Below, piece after piece: positions 1-6,473 of a stretch of 14,670 bases of DNA. Origin of the DNA: Candidatus Pacearchaeota archaeon UBA284 (GTDB taxonomy: Archaea > Nanobdellota > Nanobdellia > Pacearchaeales > UBA284); NCBI GenBank assembly GCA_002499185.1, contig DAKN01000093.1:1-14670 (forward strand), given 5' to 3'. The notes below the pieces were generated by a model. It saw only the letters and a list, made by a program, of their open reading frames with translations. It did no database searches and had not been told where the DNA came from. Position numbers and translations under genes: made by a program. How positions within the stretch are numbered: position 1 is the stretch's first letter; every line of letters begins with the position of its first letter.

Positions 1-775
1 TATATGGGTTATCTATATACTTTTCTGAAAATGATTCATTTTTCAAGTCAAGTATAAGACATCCACGGTTAGTATCTTCTAATTCATCAAATTGAGTTGC
101 ACGAACAGCCCCAATATATTGAACTTTGTTTTTATTTAGTGATTTTCGCAAATGGTAATGCCCAAGATACATCCTGTTTACCATACTTAAAAAGGATATG
201 TTTACTAAACTAACAGCATCACTTACCATCGCCCTTGCACCAAACGCCTCTTCTATATTGAAATGACCAAACACAAACTTGTGCTTATAGTGCCCAAAAC
301 TATCCTCTATTGATTCCTTTATTACATTAAAAGTATTAAGTAAAAAATCTCTTTTATAGATTGCAGGAATGAAAATAAATACAGCACTTAAAGCATCATA
401 GGTTTTAAACACAACCTTATTCTCGGCTATAACTGATATGCCATTTTTATCATTGTGCAGGTTTTCATAAAATGTATTGAGGTCATACTCTCCTTTCTTA
501 AAATCAATATAATCATGGTTTCCAGATACAACAATCATTGGAGCATAGGATAGCATTTCTTTATATAAATTTCGTAATGCAACCATATGCATTATAACAT
601 ATTCCTTTGTTACATTATGAAAACTATCTCCAATATTTACTATTAAGTCAGGCTTCTCCGCCTTTACAGTCTCTATTAAGAATCTTTGTGCTTTATCAAT
701 TTCATTTGATGTTAATGATTCTCGTGAGAAAAAAGACCTGTTAAAATGCAAATCTGTAAAAATCAATGTTTTCAT
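1..775 (-). CDS. SbcD/Mre11-type nuclease subunit, T4 gp47-like (3' end cut)
   Basis: This is the N-terminal 258 codons of a calcineurin-like metallophosphoesterase, by family the nuclease half of the gp46/gp47 (SbcCD, Rad50/Mre11) complex. That complex resects DNA ends for recombination-dependent replication. All five metal-binding motifs are visible: D8-x-H10, G49-D50-S-F-H53, G85-N-H-D88, G170-H171 and G205-H-Y-H208. The start ATG at 775 has AGGAG six bases upstream and lies two bases after the stop of the preceding gene, so the two are probably translationally coupled. T4 gp47 is about 339 residues, so roughly 80 residues should lie beyond the left edge. A gp46/SbcC-like ATPase gene would be expected next, but that is inference. 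The family assignment is firm. The gp47 role rests on the UvsX, gp32 and sigma context. Confidence 0.9.
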   Translation of the reverse strand, partial: MKTLIFTDLHFNRSFFSRESLTSNEIDKAQRFLIETVKAEKPDLIVNIGDSFHNVTKEYVIMHMVALRNLYKEMLSYAPMIVVSGNHDYIDFKKGEYDLNTFYENLHNDKNGISVIAENKVVFKTYDALSAVFIFIPAIYKRDFLLNTFNVIKESIEDSFGHYKHKFVFGHFNIEEAFGARAMVSDAVSLVNISFLSMVNRMYLGHYHLRKSLNKNKVQYIGAVRATQFDELEDTNRGCLILDLKNESFSEKYIDNPY

Positions 776-777
776 CT

Positions 778-1452
778 CTATCTCCTAATCCATTGAAATG
801 GTTTTCTAATTAGATGAGTAAGTTTGTCAACAAACGATAATGACTCACTTCCATTTGTAGAAACTTGTATTATATTTGTTTTTGTTCTCAATACTAAACC
901 ATCTTTCTTACAACTTAACATAAACTCCTCAAACTTTTTATTACAGACCTTATCATTTTTCATAATATTCTTATTTACAAATACCTCTTTTCTATATAAA
1001 GGTATTTTCTTAATATAATCATTATTTACTAATTTGTCAAGTGAAATCATATCAAAGTCTTCTAAATATATTATAAAATTAACATTTGCATAGTTTAATA
1101 AATCTGCAATAAGTGGAAGTTTTTTTAATGAACTTGTTTTATCTATCAATACATTGAAATACATTCCTCGAATATTATATAATGGATATACAACAGGAGT
1201 TTGTATTGAATAAGTTATAGAAATAACCTTATTGCTTTGATACATATCCTCAAGTCTATTTTGAAACCTATGACATTCTCCATAAAAAACAATGTTTCTT
1301 GTATCGTCAAATTGCAAACTATCCTTAAAATCAATAATATTTGTTCTACTCGCTCTTTCATTTAACTCTACAAAAAGAGATGGTGTCCCTTGAAATATAC
1401 CATACTCTTGAACACCATAATATTGCTTCTTAATTCCCAGTGTCTCTAACAT
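778..1452 (-). CDS. Unrecognised 224-aa protein between sigma-like and gp47-like genes
   Basis: I do not recognise this protein. It is 224 residues, without a signal peptide, an obvious membrane segment or a known catalytic motif. The middle (about residues 70-150) alternates short beta-like hydrophobic stretches (VISITYSI, FNVLI, NFIIYLEDFD), which suggests a mixed alpha/beta cytoplasmic fold. The C-terminus is basic (ends IRKPFQWIRR). The ATG at 1452 has GAGGG a short distance upstream and overlaps the end of the sigma-like gene by 23 bases, while its own TAG is two bases from the gp47-like ATG. It therefore sits as a translationally coupled link between the two. The position suggests a role in recombination or late transcription, but nothing in the sequence itself shows this. 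Confidence 0.8.
   Translation of the reverse strand: MLETLGIKKQYYGVQEYGIFQGTPSLFVELNERASRTNIIDFKDSLQFDDTRNIVFYGECHRFQNRLEDMYQSNKVISITYSIQTPVVYPLYNIRGMYFNVLIDKTSSLKKLPLIADLLNYANVNFIIYLEDFDMISLDKLVNNDYIKKIPLYRKEVFVNKNIMKNDKVCNKKFEEFMLSCKKDGLVLRTKTNIIQVSTNGSESLSFVDKLTHLIRKPFQWIRR
803..830 (-). promoter_or_regulatory. Possible weak promoter upstream of the gp47-like gene
   Basis: TTGACA (825-830) is followed after 16 bases by TAGAAA (803-808), inside the 3' end of the upstream gene. The first bases, TTGACAAAC, and the 16-bp spacing match the three stronger promoters at 5162, 7897 and 10847, but the -10 box fits the consensus at only four of six positions. The distance to the gp47-like start codon is 27 bases. 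It may be a degenerate fourth copy or a chance match. Confidence 0.3.
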
Positions 1453-2308
1453 ACAAATCCCTCATTTTTGTTAATATATCTTCTGTCAATTTTATAAAAT
1501 CCTCTGTTTTGGAAAGGTTAAACTCATGCATAAATGCAACTGAAACATTATTCTTCATATATCTACCAACATATACAATGGCATTGTCAAAGTGATTTGT
1601 TTTTAAAGTATCTTTTCTTTTATGTAAAAAATTATAAATATTTCTTTTATACTTTTGATATGGTATATTCTTATCATCTTCTATTAAAATAAACAATTTC
1701 CTAACAAATGTTCTATGTGGCTCTTCTGAAAACAAATCAAACATAATATTTTTATACTTCTCCATTGAGCACAAAAACTCCTCCTCAATAAGTTTTTGAA
1801 CCTGAAAAGTGTCCTCCTGACTTATATCAACAGAATCAAACAATTCATCACACATATCCCCCATAAACTCCATATGTATTTCCTGACCAATTCTTTTTTT
1901 AAGGTAAAACATATACCATTCTCTTGTGATTGTTGAAACAAGAGAGAACATAGCCCCTCTTTTTGGGTCCCATATCTTTTTAATGAATAATGATTTAAAT
2001 ATTTCTTCTACTATTTTTGATTGTGCCGACAAAACCTCTTCTGTTGGGTCATTATACTTCTTATAATAACTCTGTATTGAAGAATAAGAAAAATATATCT
2101 TTTCTACAAGAATTGAAACAACCCCCCAAAATTCTCTTTGTGCCTTTGCATTTTGGGGGTTGTTTAATAATTCATGGTAAAGAGACACCATTCGTGCCTC
2201 ATCCCAATACCTATCATATGATACTTTTTTCTTTTCTTTATTTAATTTAGATAATCTTTCCACATCTTCAGCATGGACAGTATCTTTCATTGAGGTTTCT
2301 GAATTCAT
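1430..2308 (-). CDS. Probable late-transcription sigma factor, T4 gp55-like
   Basis: This 292-aa protein has the look of a divergent sigma region 2. A helical segment (about 57-105) leads into residues 112-139, where WDPKRGAMFSLVSTITREW and a following YLKKR resemble the sigma pattern 'F-(D/N)-P-x-(R/K)-G-x-x-F-x-x-(Y/V)-x-x-x-x-R'. T4 gp55 has a comparable stretch ([20 protein letters not shown]). In T4, gp55 replaces the host sigma and directs RNA polymerase to late promoters. The C-terminal 150 residues are helical and charged and match nothing I recognise. The protein is longer than T4 gp55 (185 aa). The gene begins three bases after the recombinase stop, with only a weak ribosome binding site (TTGAG), so its translation may depend on coupling. 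Its position next to the gp47-like gene agrees with T4-type gene order. Function is inferred from a short pattern plus context. Confidence 0.55.
   Translation of the reverse strand: MNSETSMKDTVHAEDVERLSKLNKEKKKVSYDRYWDEARMVSLYHELLNNPQNAKAQREFWGVVSILVEKIYFSYSSIQSYYKKYNDPTEEVLSAQSKIVEEIFKSLFIKKIWDPKRGAMFSLVSTITREWYMFYLKKRIGQEIHMEFMGDMCDELFDSVDISQEDTFQVQKLIEEEFLCSMEKYKNIMFDLFSEEPHRTFVRKLFILIEDDKNIPYQKYKRNIYNFLHKRKDTLKTNHFDNAIVYVGRYMKNNVSVAFMHEFNLSKTEDFIKLTEDILTKMRDLYVRDTGN
2116..2165 (-). other. Long stem-loop inside the sigma-like gene
   Basis: The arms 2116-2132 (AAACAACCCCCCAAAAT) and 2150-2165 (ATTTTGGGGGTTGTTT) are complementary over 16 base pairs with one bulged C, around a 17-base loop. 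The stem contains five G:C pairs in a row. It lies wholly inside coding sequence, around codons 49-65 of the sigma-like gene. It is not followed by a U-run on the coding strand. Confidence 0.75.
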
Positions 2309-2311
2309 ATA

Positions 2312-3574
2312 TTACTCAAGGTCTGAGTTTGTACCTGTTTCAGATTTTTCTTCCTCATTTTCTGTTGATTGCTCAATATCTTCTTGTGAAACATCTATAC
2401 CAGATAATAAGTTACTATAAAAATTGTCCCCAACTTTTATAGTCTCTTTAAAATGGTTTTTCCAAAAAGAATCTATTGCATCTTTGAACTTTGCATCTTT
2501 GATATATTTACTTGCAAACTCACGCTCACTCTTTATTTTTTCATAGGGTGAGCCGTATAATTGCTCAAATTCTTCAGCATATTTCTTCAATGAAAATTCA
2601 AACCCACCAGAAAATTTCATAAAATTATTTTTCTTTGCAAAATAAAGGAATGACAATGGCTCCACAAATCCAGCAGTATAATCGAATACTCCAACACTCT
2701 TAACAAAGGGAACAAAATTTTTATTTTTTTCTAACTCAAATGAAACATTCTGTTTTCCATTTTCCTTATCTCTTTCAACAACTGAAAGATTTATCATTTG
2801 ATAAAATGCAAACTTTGGTGCTTTCCCACCAGGCTGTGTAACCTTTTTTCCAAATTTTGCTAAAAAAGGATTCCCAACATTAAGAACATCTCTATTCTGA
2901 TTTATTATAATCATAGAAATATTGTTATCTTTCAAGTCACCCAAATATTTTCTTAAAGCAACCCCAAGAAGTCTTGCTCTTGCTCCCATTTCGGAAGCCA
3001 CACCAGACAACGATTCCGCTACATTTACCTTTTCAGTATCTGTAGAAGCAAGAGAATCCCACACAATAAGAGTTATAATTCCCTTTTTCTTGAATTCCTG
3101 CTCTTTTGCAATATTTATTATTTTACTTACATAACCAAAAACCTTTTCAATTGTATTTGGGGTTGAATAAATCATAGAACCATAATCTGCTCTAAGTTGA
3201 GCAACTCTCTTTTCATCAAGAGAGTATTCTGTATCCAAGTAAACCACAACCAACTTATCCCCATACCTCTTTTGTAAATTACCAATTATCTGCAATACGG
3301 TTGAAGTTTTGCTTACACCCTCATCACCAGCAATCTGTGTAAAAACACCAACCCCAATTCCACCTCCAGAGGCAAGGTCAAGGGGCGTTATTCCTGTGGG
3401 TATTATATCTACATGGGCATGAACTTTATTTACAATTTCCTTTAACTCTTTATCGTTCTCAAAAGACTCTATAATTGATTCAAATAGTGCTGATTTTTCA
3501 ACAACAACCTTTTTTGGTTTTTGTGGTTGCACACTTTTATCTTTATTTACATCCATTTGTTTTCCTTTAGGCAT
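2312..3574 (-). CDS. uvsX: RecA/UvsX-type recombinase
   Basis: This is a strand-exchange ATPase that forms filaments on ssDNA and pairs it with homologous duplex, driving recombination-dependent replication and repair. The RecA core is clear. The Walker A loop GDEGVSKT is at 83-90, the DTE with the presumed catalytic glutamate at 114-116, and Walker B LIVWD at 169-173. A DNA-binding loop region (NQNRD ... TQPGGKAPKF) follows at 225-254. Length is 420 aa against about 391 for T4 UvsX. The excess lies in a lysine-rich N-terminus and an acidic C-terminal tail (after about 394), a typical site of regulation or partner binding. Walker A has Ser where the final Gly is usual; UvsX proteins also deviate there. 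The ATG at 3574 has GGAGG five bases upstream, just after the gp32-like gene. The pairing with gp32-like and gp47-like genes fits a recombination operon. Confidence 0.92.
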   Translation of the reverse strand: MPKGKQMDVNKDKSVQPQKPKKVVVEKSALFESIIESFENDKELKEIVNKVHAHVDIIPTGITPLDLASGGGIGVGVFTQIAGDEGVSKTSTVLQIIGNLQKRYGDKLVVVYLDTEYSLDEKRVAQLRADYGSMIYSTPNTIEKVFGYVSKIINIAKEQEFKKKGIITLIVWDSLASTDTEKVNVAESLSGVASEMGARARLLGVALRKYLGDLKDNNISMIIINQNRDVLNVGNPFLAKFGKKVTQPGGKAPKFAFYQMINLSVVERDKENGKQNVSFELEKNKNFVPFVKSVGVFDYTAGFVEPLSFLYFAKKNNFMKFSGGFEFSLKKYAEEFEQLYGSPYEKIKSEREFASKYIKDAKFKDAIDSFWKNHFKETIKVGDNFYSNLLSGIDVSQEDIEQSTENEEEKSETGTNSDLE

Positions 3575-3585
3575 ATATCCTCCAA

Positions 3586-4626
3586 TTAAGCAAGGTCATC
3601 AAGGTCATCTGCAACATTGTTATTTACAGCAGATGCGACCTTATTTCTTGCTGTTTCTTTTGATGCAGGAACAGTTGACTTTTCTTCAACTTTGTTCTTA
3701 GGTGGTTCATCAAGCAACTCGTCTTCTTCTGAAATAGTTTCAATAGAAGCATACTCAGAATCTTCATCTGCTTGTGGAGATGTAAGTTTACTTGCTGATT
3801 CTATTTTAGTTGCTTTTGCTTTATCCGCATCACTCATCAAAACTTTTCTCCCATCTATTGACATACCATTTCTAAATTGTTCAATAAGTGCTATTGCATC
3901 CACATCATTTAAATATTTTATTGCAAGATATTCTTCTAAGGTTGCAGAACCAATTTTTTCAAGCATTGGAGATACTTCCTCTTGTGTAAATAACTTTGTG
4001 GTTTTTGATATTGAGTATTCCCAAGTTATTACTTTACGAGCATCTTTTTCTATTCCAATTGTAATTGTTTTTTTCTTCATTATTATATTTGCAGACTTTA
4101 AGTCAATGCCCTTTTCTTCGCATTCAAGAATAAACCCTACAAACGAATTGATATCGTCTTGAAACAAGGTATAAACCATTGGCTCACTTATATGCCCAGT
4201 TGATGCAGAATATAATGATATTATGGTAGATAACCTTGTATTTAACTTCAATCCAAAAAACTTCTTCCAATGTTCTTTTGTTGCCCCATTTTCTTTCAAT
4301 GTTTTGCCATCAGTTTTCGCAATAGATGATTCGGCATACTCACATATAGGACATCCGTTGTTTTCATAAGGAGTATCTGTAGATACATTTTTACAGAAAA
4401 CCCACCTTCCACCATTCAACTCTGCCAAACTACGGTGCACACCAAACAACTCATAGTTCCTACTTCCTTCCATATATGGAGAAAGCAACTTGAACATATA
4501 TCCCTCACCATCCTTTTTATCCTTTTCAGGTATAAATGTTTTTAGTCTCGCTTGGTCTCCACCCTTACTTTTACTATTAGCCTGATTAAGCCTATCAAGA
4601 TAATCCTGTTTACTCATTTTTCTCAT
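3586..4626 (-). CDS. 32: Single-stranded DNA-binding protein, T4 gp32-like
   Basis: This 346-aa protein has the gp32 plan. A basic N-terminal segment (1-30) serves cooperative binding. An OB-fold core carries a zinc site with ligands H64, C78, C92 and C95 (H-x13-C-x13-C-x2-C, close to the spacing of T4 gp32). A low-complexity acidic region ends in DDLDDLA, the usual docking tail for replication and recombination partners. It would coat ssDNA at the fork and assist UvsX loading and helicase assembly. The start at 4626 is chosen because AGGAGG lies six bases upstream; the alternative ATG three codons later is less well placed. It follows the small 110-aa gene by 10 bases. The DNA of the tail contains a tandem 9-base direct repeat (AAGGTCATC twice, about 3592-3609), which encodes the doubled DDL. 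Confidence 0.9.
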   Translation of the reverse strand: MRKMSKQDYLDRLNQANSKSKGGDQARLKTFIPEKDKKDGEGYMFKLLSPYMEGSRNYELFGVHRSLAELNGGRWVFCKNVSTDTPYENNGCPICEYAESSIAKTDGKTLKENGATKEHWKKFFGLKLNTRLSTIISLYSASTGHISEPMVYTLFQDDINSFVGFILECEEKGIDLKSANIIMKKKTITIGIEKDARKVITWEYSISKTTKLFTQEEVSPMLEKIGSATLEEYLAIKYLNDVDAIALIEQFRNGMSIDGRKVLMSDADKAKATKIESASKLTSPQADEDSEYASIETISEEDELLDEPPKNKVEEKSTVPASKETARNKVASAVNNNVADDLDDLA

Positions 4627-4636
4627 CTTTCTCCTC

Positions 4637-4969
4637 CTATCCGTGTAATATGTTTTTAGACTTTTCTGGTGAACCAGAACCTGCGAGCACTATCCCACTA
4701 TACAATTCAGCCTTGTTTTTTACATACTCTTTCACAAAATCAGCAGACATCTCTTCCTCTGGATAATATACTGCATTTTTTGAGATTTTAATCTTTTTTT
4801 CTTTTGTGAAAGTAATATCTATTGGTATTTGTGGAACTATTTGCAACCCTTTTTTGTCCTTATAAGGAACTAAAACATTTATAATTGGATTTTCAAGAGT
4901 AATAAACTCAGCACCTACTTCCAGTTCCCCAACAATTATTGACTGACCTTGAATTATCATTCCTAACAT
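4637..4969 (-). CDS. Small beta-rich protein, possibly Sm-like
   Basis: This 110-aa protein has no certain family. The first 65 residues read as a small beta barrel: 'IIQGQSIIVGELE' followed by 'FITLENPIINVLVPY', a gap, then 'QIPIDITF' and 'KKIKISKNAVYY'. The arrangement (G near the start, then V/I-x-G-x-(L/V), then a 'L-x-NP' strand) recalls Sm/Lsm-like folds; short phage proteins with a similar 'LENP' strand occur in T4-like viruses of marine hosts as I recall them. The C-terminal 40 residues contain an acidic helix and a glycine/serine tail. The gene overlaps the end of the 62-aa gene by seven bases, and AAGGAGG lies just upstream of its ATG, so coupling is likely. It sits immediately upstream of the SSB, which suggests a nucleic-acid role, but this is inference. 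Confidence 0.75.
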   Translation of the reverse strand: MLGMIIQGQSIIVGELEVGAEFITLENPIINVLVPYKDKKGLQIVPQIPIDITFTKEKKIKISKNAVYYPEEEMSADFVKEYVKNKAELYSGIVLAGSGSPEKSKNILHG

Positions 4970-5151
4970 GATTCCTCCTTGTCTATTTTGTTTAATTTTT
5001 CTTCAATGATTGAAAGATTTTGTAAAATCTTTGGTAGAGAGTTATAATACTTTTTAAACAAAGTAAGTTTTTTACTTATCTCTATTTTTTCTTCCAAAGA
5101 TATACTCTCTCCACTTTTTACTTTCTTATAATCTTCAATAATATTTTTCAT
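4963..5151 (-). CDS. 62-aa helical protein, first gene after promoter 3
   Basis: This is a short, lysine- and glutamate-rich protein that reads as two or three amphipathic helices, possibly a helical hairpin (IEDYKKVKSGESISLEEKIE, then LPKILQNLSIIEEKLNKI). It has no recognised family. I accept it as real because it directly follows a good promoter, has GGAG seven bases before its ATG, fills the space between its neighbours without a gap, and its last codons contain the ribosome binding site of the next gene (seven-base overlap). The predicted transcript would begin only a few bases before the start codon, so the GGAG may lie partly upstream of the mRNA 5' end. It may be a small partner of the SSB or recombinase in the same operon, but nothing in the sequence proves that. 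Confidence 0.7.
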   Translation of the reverse strand: MKNIIEDYKKVKSGESISLEEKIEISKKLTLFKKYYNSLPKILQNLSIIEEKLNKIDKEESC

Positions 5152-5161
5152 AATACTCCAT

Positions 5162-5189
5162 AATATAATTTAATTTTTAGGTTTGTCAA
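5162..5189 (-). promoter_or_regulatory. Promoter 3 (TTGACA-16-TATATT)
   Basis: The -35 box TTGACA (5184-5189) and -10 box TATATT (5162-5167) are separated by exactly 16 bases. The upstream gene's TAA stop (5170-5172) lies within the spacer. The -10 box ends ten bases before the ATG of the 62-aa gene, so transcription would begin three or four bases before it. The box sequences and spacing equal those of the promoters at 7897 and 10847. It would drive the recombination operon. Confidence 0.8.
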
Positions 5190-5742
5190 TAGGCTGAGGC
5201 AAGAATCTTAAATTTGTATACACAACAATAAACACAAAAATTAAATTTACCACATAAAAAACATCTTTTTCACTTCCTAAATTAGTAATTATGGATTCTT
5301 CTTCTTTGGATAGTGGTATATTCTCTTGTAAAACATTTTCTACCATACTGAAGAAAGAGGTTACAAAGAAATGTCCAAATGTTTTTGATGAAGATTCTGA
5401 CATTCTATTTCTAAAATCAATTGCTATTTTGGCTTGAAAACTCCCAGACAAGACACCAGAGTGATATGCCCGCAAATGTGCAACATTCATTTCAAGGGCT
5501 GTCTTGTCTAAAAAAGACAATATAGCATATAAAGTAGAAAATGTAGATATTTTTTCTATTAAATCTGTATCATCAATAACAGAGTCTACAAACAAAGATG
5601 TTATTGGGACTTTTTCACCACCAATAACCTGCATATTACTTTTTATAGACTCCCAAAGTTTTTTGTTAATATTGTCAGCAATAAAATTGTCTATTTTAGA
5701 CTTTATGTCTGATACATTGTTTTTGTTTTTTTTACCAAACAT
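5170..5742 (-). CDS. Unrecognised 190-aa protein with C-terminal membrane segment
   Basis: I recognise no family. The N-terminus is short and basic (MFGKKNKNN), followed by a mainly helical soluble body. Near the end, about residues 161-180 (VFYVVNLIFVFIVVYTNLRF) form a strongly hydrophobic stretch of membrane-spanning length, followed by a short tail with three basic residues. That predicts a C-tail-anchored inner-membrane protein with its body in the cytoplasm. Its ATG overlaps the stop of the Whirly-like gene by one base (TAATG), so the two are translationally coupled and probably made together. Being in the helicase operon, it could tether replication to the membrane or be a helicase accessory, but neither is shown. 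The promoter for the following operon is embedded in its last codons. Confidence 0.78.
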   Translation of the reverse strand: MFGKKNKNNVSDIKSKIDNFIADNINKKLWESIKSNMQVIGGEKVPITSLFVDSVIDDTDLIEKISTFSTLYAILSFLDKTALEMNVAHLRAYHSGVLSGSFQAKIAIDFRNRMSESSSKTFGHFFVTSFFSMVENVLQENIPLSKEEESIITNLGSEKDVFYVVNLIFVFIVVYTNLRFLPQPIDKPKN

Positions 5743-6455
5743 TATTCTAAATCTCCCTCACTTGACTCAAATTCTTTATATGCGTTATTTTTCTTCCCAC
5801 CATAAGTTCCTTTACTTTTTCTTATATACCCACGCTCCCCACTTCCAACACACAAGGAATACATTACAGCACGAAGACCTTCTTTTAATTCGCAGGCTTC
5901 TTCTGTTGTAATACCAACAAGCATACTAAATGTTTTATACTTTAAAGATAGTGAGAATAAATATCCTGGTTTTTCGCTTATCAATAACTTAAACTCTGTA
6001 GTTGTAGCCATATCTTTTGGAAAATGCTCAAAGAAAACGCTAAATCCATCTGAAACACTTGAGTTTTTCAAATGTCTAAACATTAATACTCTCTCTATTT
6101 CTGACAAAAGAAAACTCACTTCCAATTTATTTAATGCTATTGATTCAGAATTATCCCAATCACATACTTTTTCTCCACGAGGAATGCTTTGCATGTTCTT
6201 GTATTCCTCTTTTAATTTTGCACCCTTTACAAACACTACCCCCTCATTACGCTTGGGAACAGTAAACATAATTGTGCCAGTCCTTGAACGAAACAATTTC
6301 AAAACCATAATAGGTAAATATTCTAACGATTCTGTATCTACCTTATCCACCTTTTTTTGTTCAGTGGTAGTTTGCTCTTGAACCTTCTCTGGCAATTCTG
6401 GTGCTAACTCATCCCCACCATCAAATTCGTCAAAATTAGTTTTTTCATCTTTCAT
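5742..6455 (-). CDS. Candidate Whirly/PC4-like ssDNA-binding protein
   Basis: This 237-aa protein has acidic, low-complexity ends (1-45 and 225-237) around a beta-rich core (about 47-203). The core resembles plant Whirly proteins by eye. A tryptophan motif, CDWDNSESIALNKLEVSFLL (98-117), has the shape of Whirly 'YDW...(hydrophobic)..S..E...L'. Next come SDGFSVFFEHFP (135-146), like the Whirly 'FFHDP', two strands (FKLLISE and YLFSLSLKYK), then a strand-helix (VGITTEEACELKEGLRAVMY, 180-199) in the place of Whirly 'VPITKAEF..L..AF.F'. Whirly and PC4 domains bind ssDNA. The gene lies between the DnaB-type helicase and a membrane protein, with AGGAGG before its ATG. If correct, the phage has two unrelated ssDNA-binding proteins. 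The assignment rests on a remembered pattern, not a search. A protein of unknown function is the safe call. Confidence 0.5.
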   Translation of the reverse strand: MKDEKTNFDEFDGGDELAPELPEKVQEQTTTEQKKVDKVDTESLEYLPIMVLKLFRSRTGTIMFTVPKRNEGVVFVKGAKLKEEYKNMQSIPRGEKVCDWDNSESIALNKLEVSFLLSEIERVLMFRHLKNSSVSDGFSVFFEHFPKDMATTTEFKLLISEKPGYLFSLSLKYKTFSMLVGITTEEACELKEGLRAVMYSLCVGSGERGYIRKSKGTYGGKKNNAYKEFESSEGDLE

Positions 6456-6473
6456 AATATCCTCCTGAATAAT

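Noticed and set aside
1012..1040. TTGACA-17-TATATT on the minus strand inside the 224-aa gene
   Set aside because: The spacer is 17, not 16, it lies mid-gene more than 200 bases from the next start, and the residues it encodes (DKLVNNDYI) account for it. Probably chance in AT-rich DNA.
778..1452. Sliding clamp (gp45-like) for the 224-aa protein because of its similar length
   Set aside because: No repeated clamp-domain pattern is visible and the remembered gp45 sequence does not resemble it.
1633..1640. TATAAATA, the T4 late-promoter core, on the plus strand
   Set aside because: It faces away from every gene in the window and lies inside a coding region.
2116..2165. Reading the internal stem-loop as an intrinsic terminator
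   Set aside because: No U-run follows on the coding strand, and terminating here would truncate the sigma-like gene.
3617..4162. A 181-codon open frame on the plus strand opposite the SSB gene
   Set aside because: Serine-rich, low-complexity product mirroring the codons of the acidic tail and core of the gp32-like gene; no ribosome binding site and no domain.
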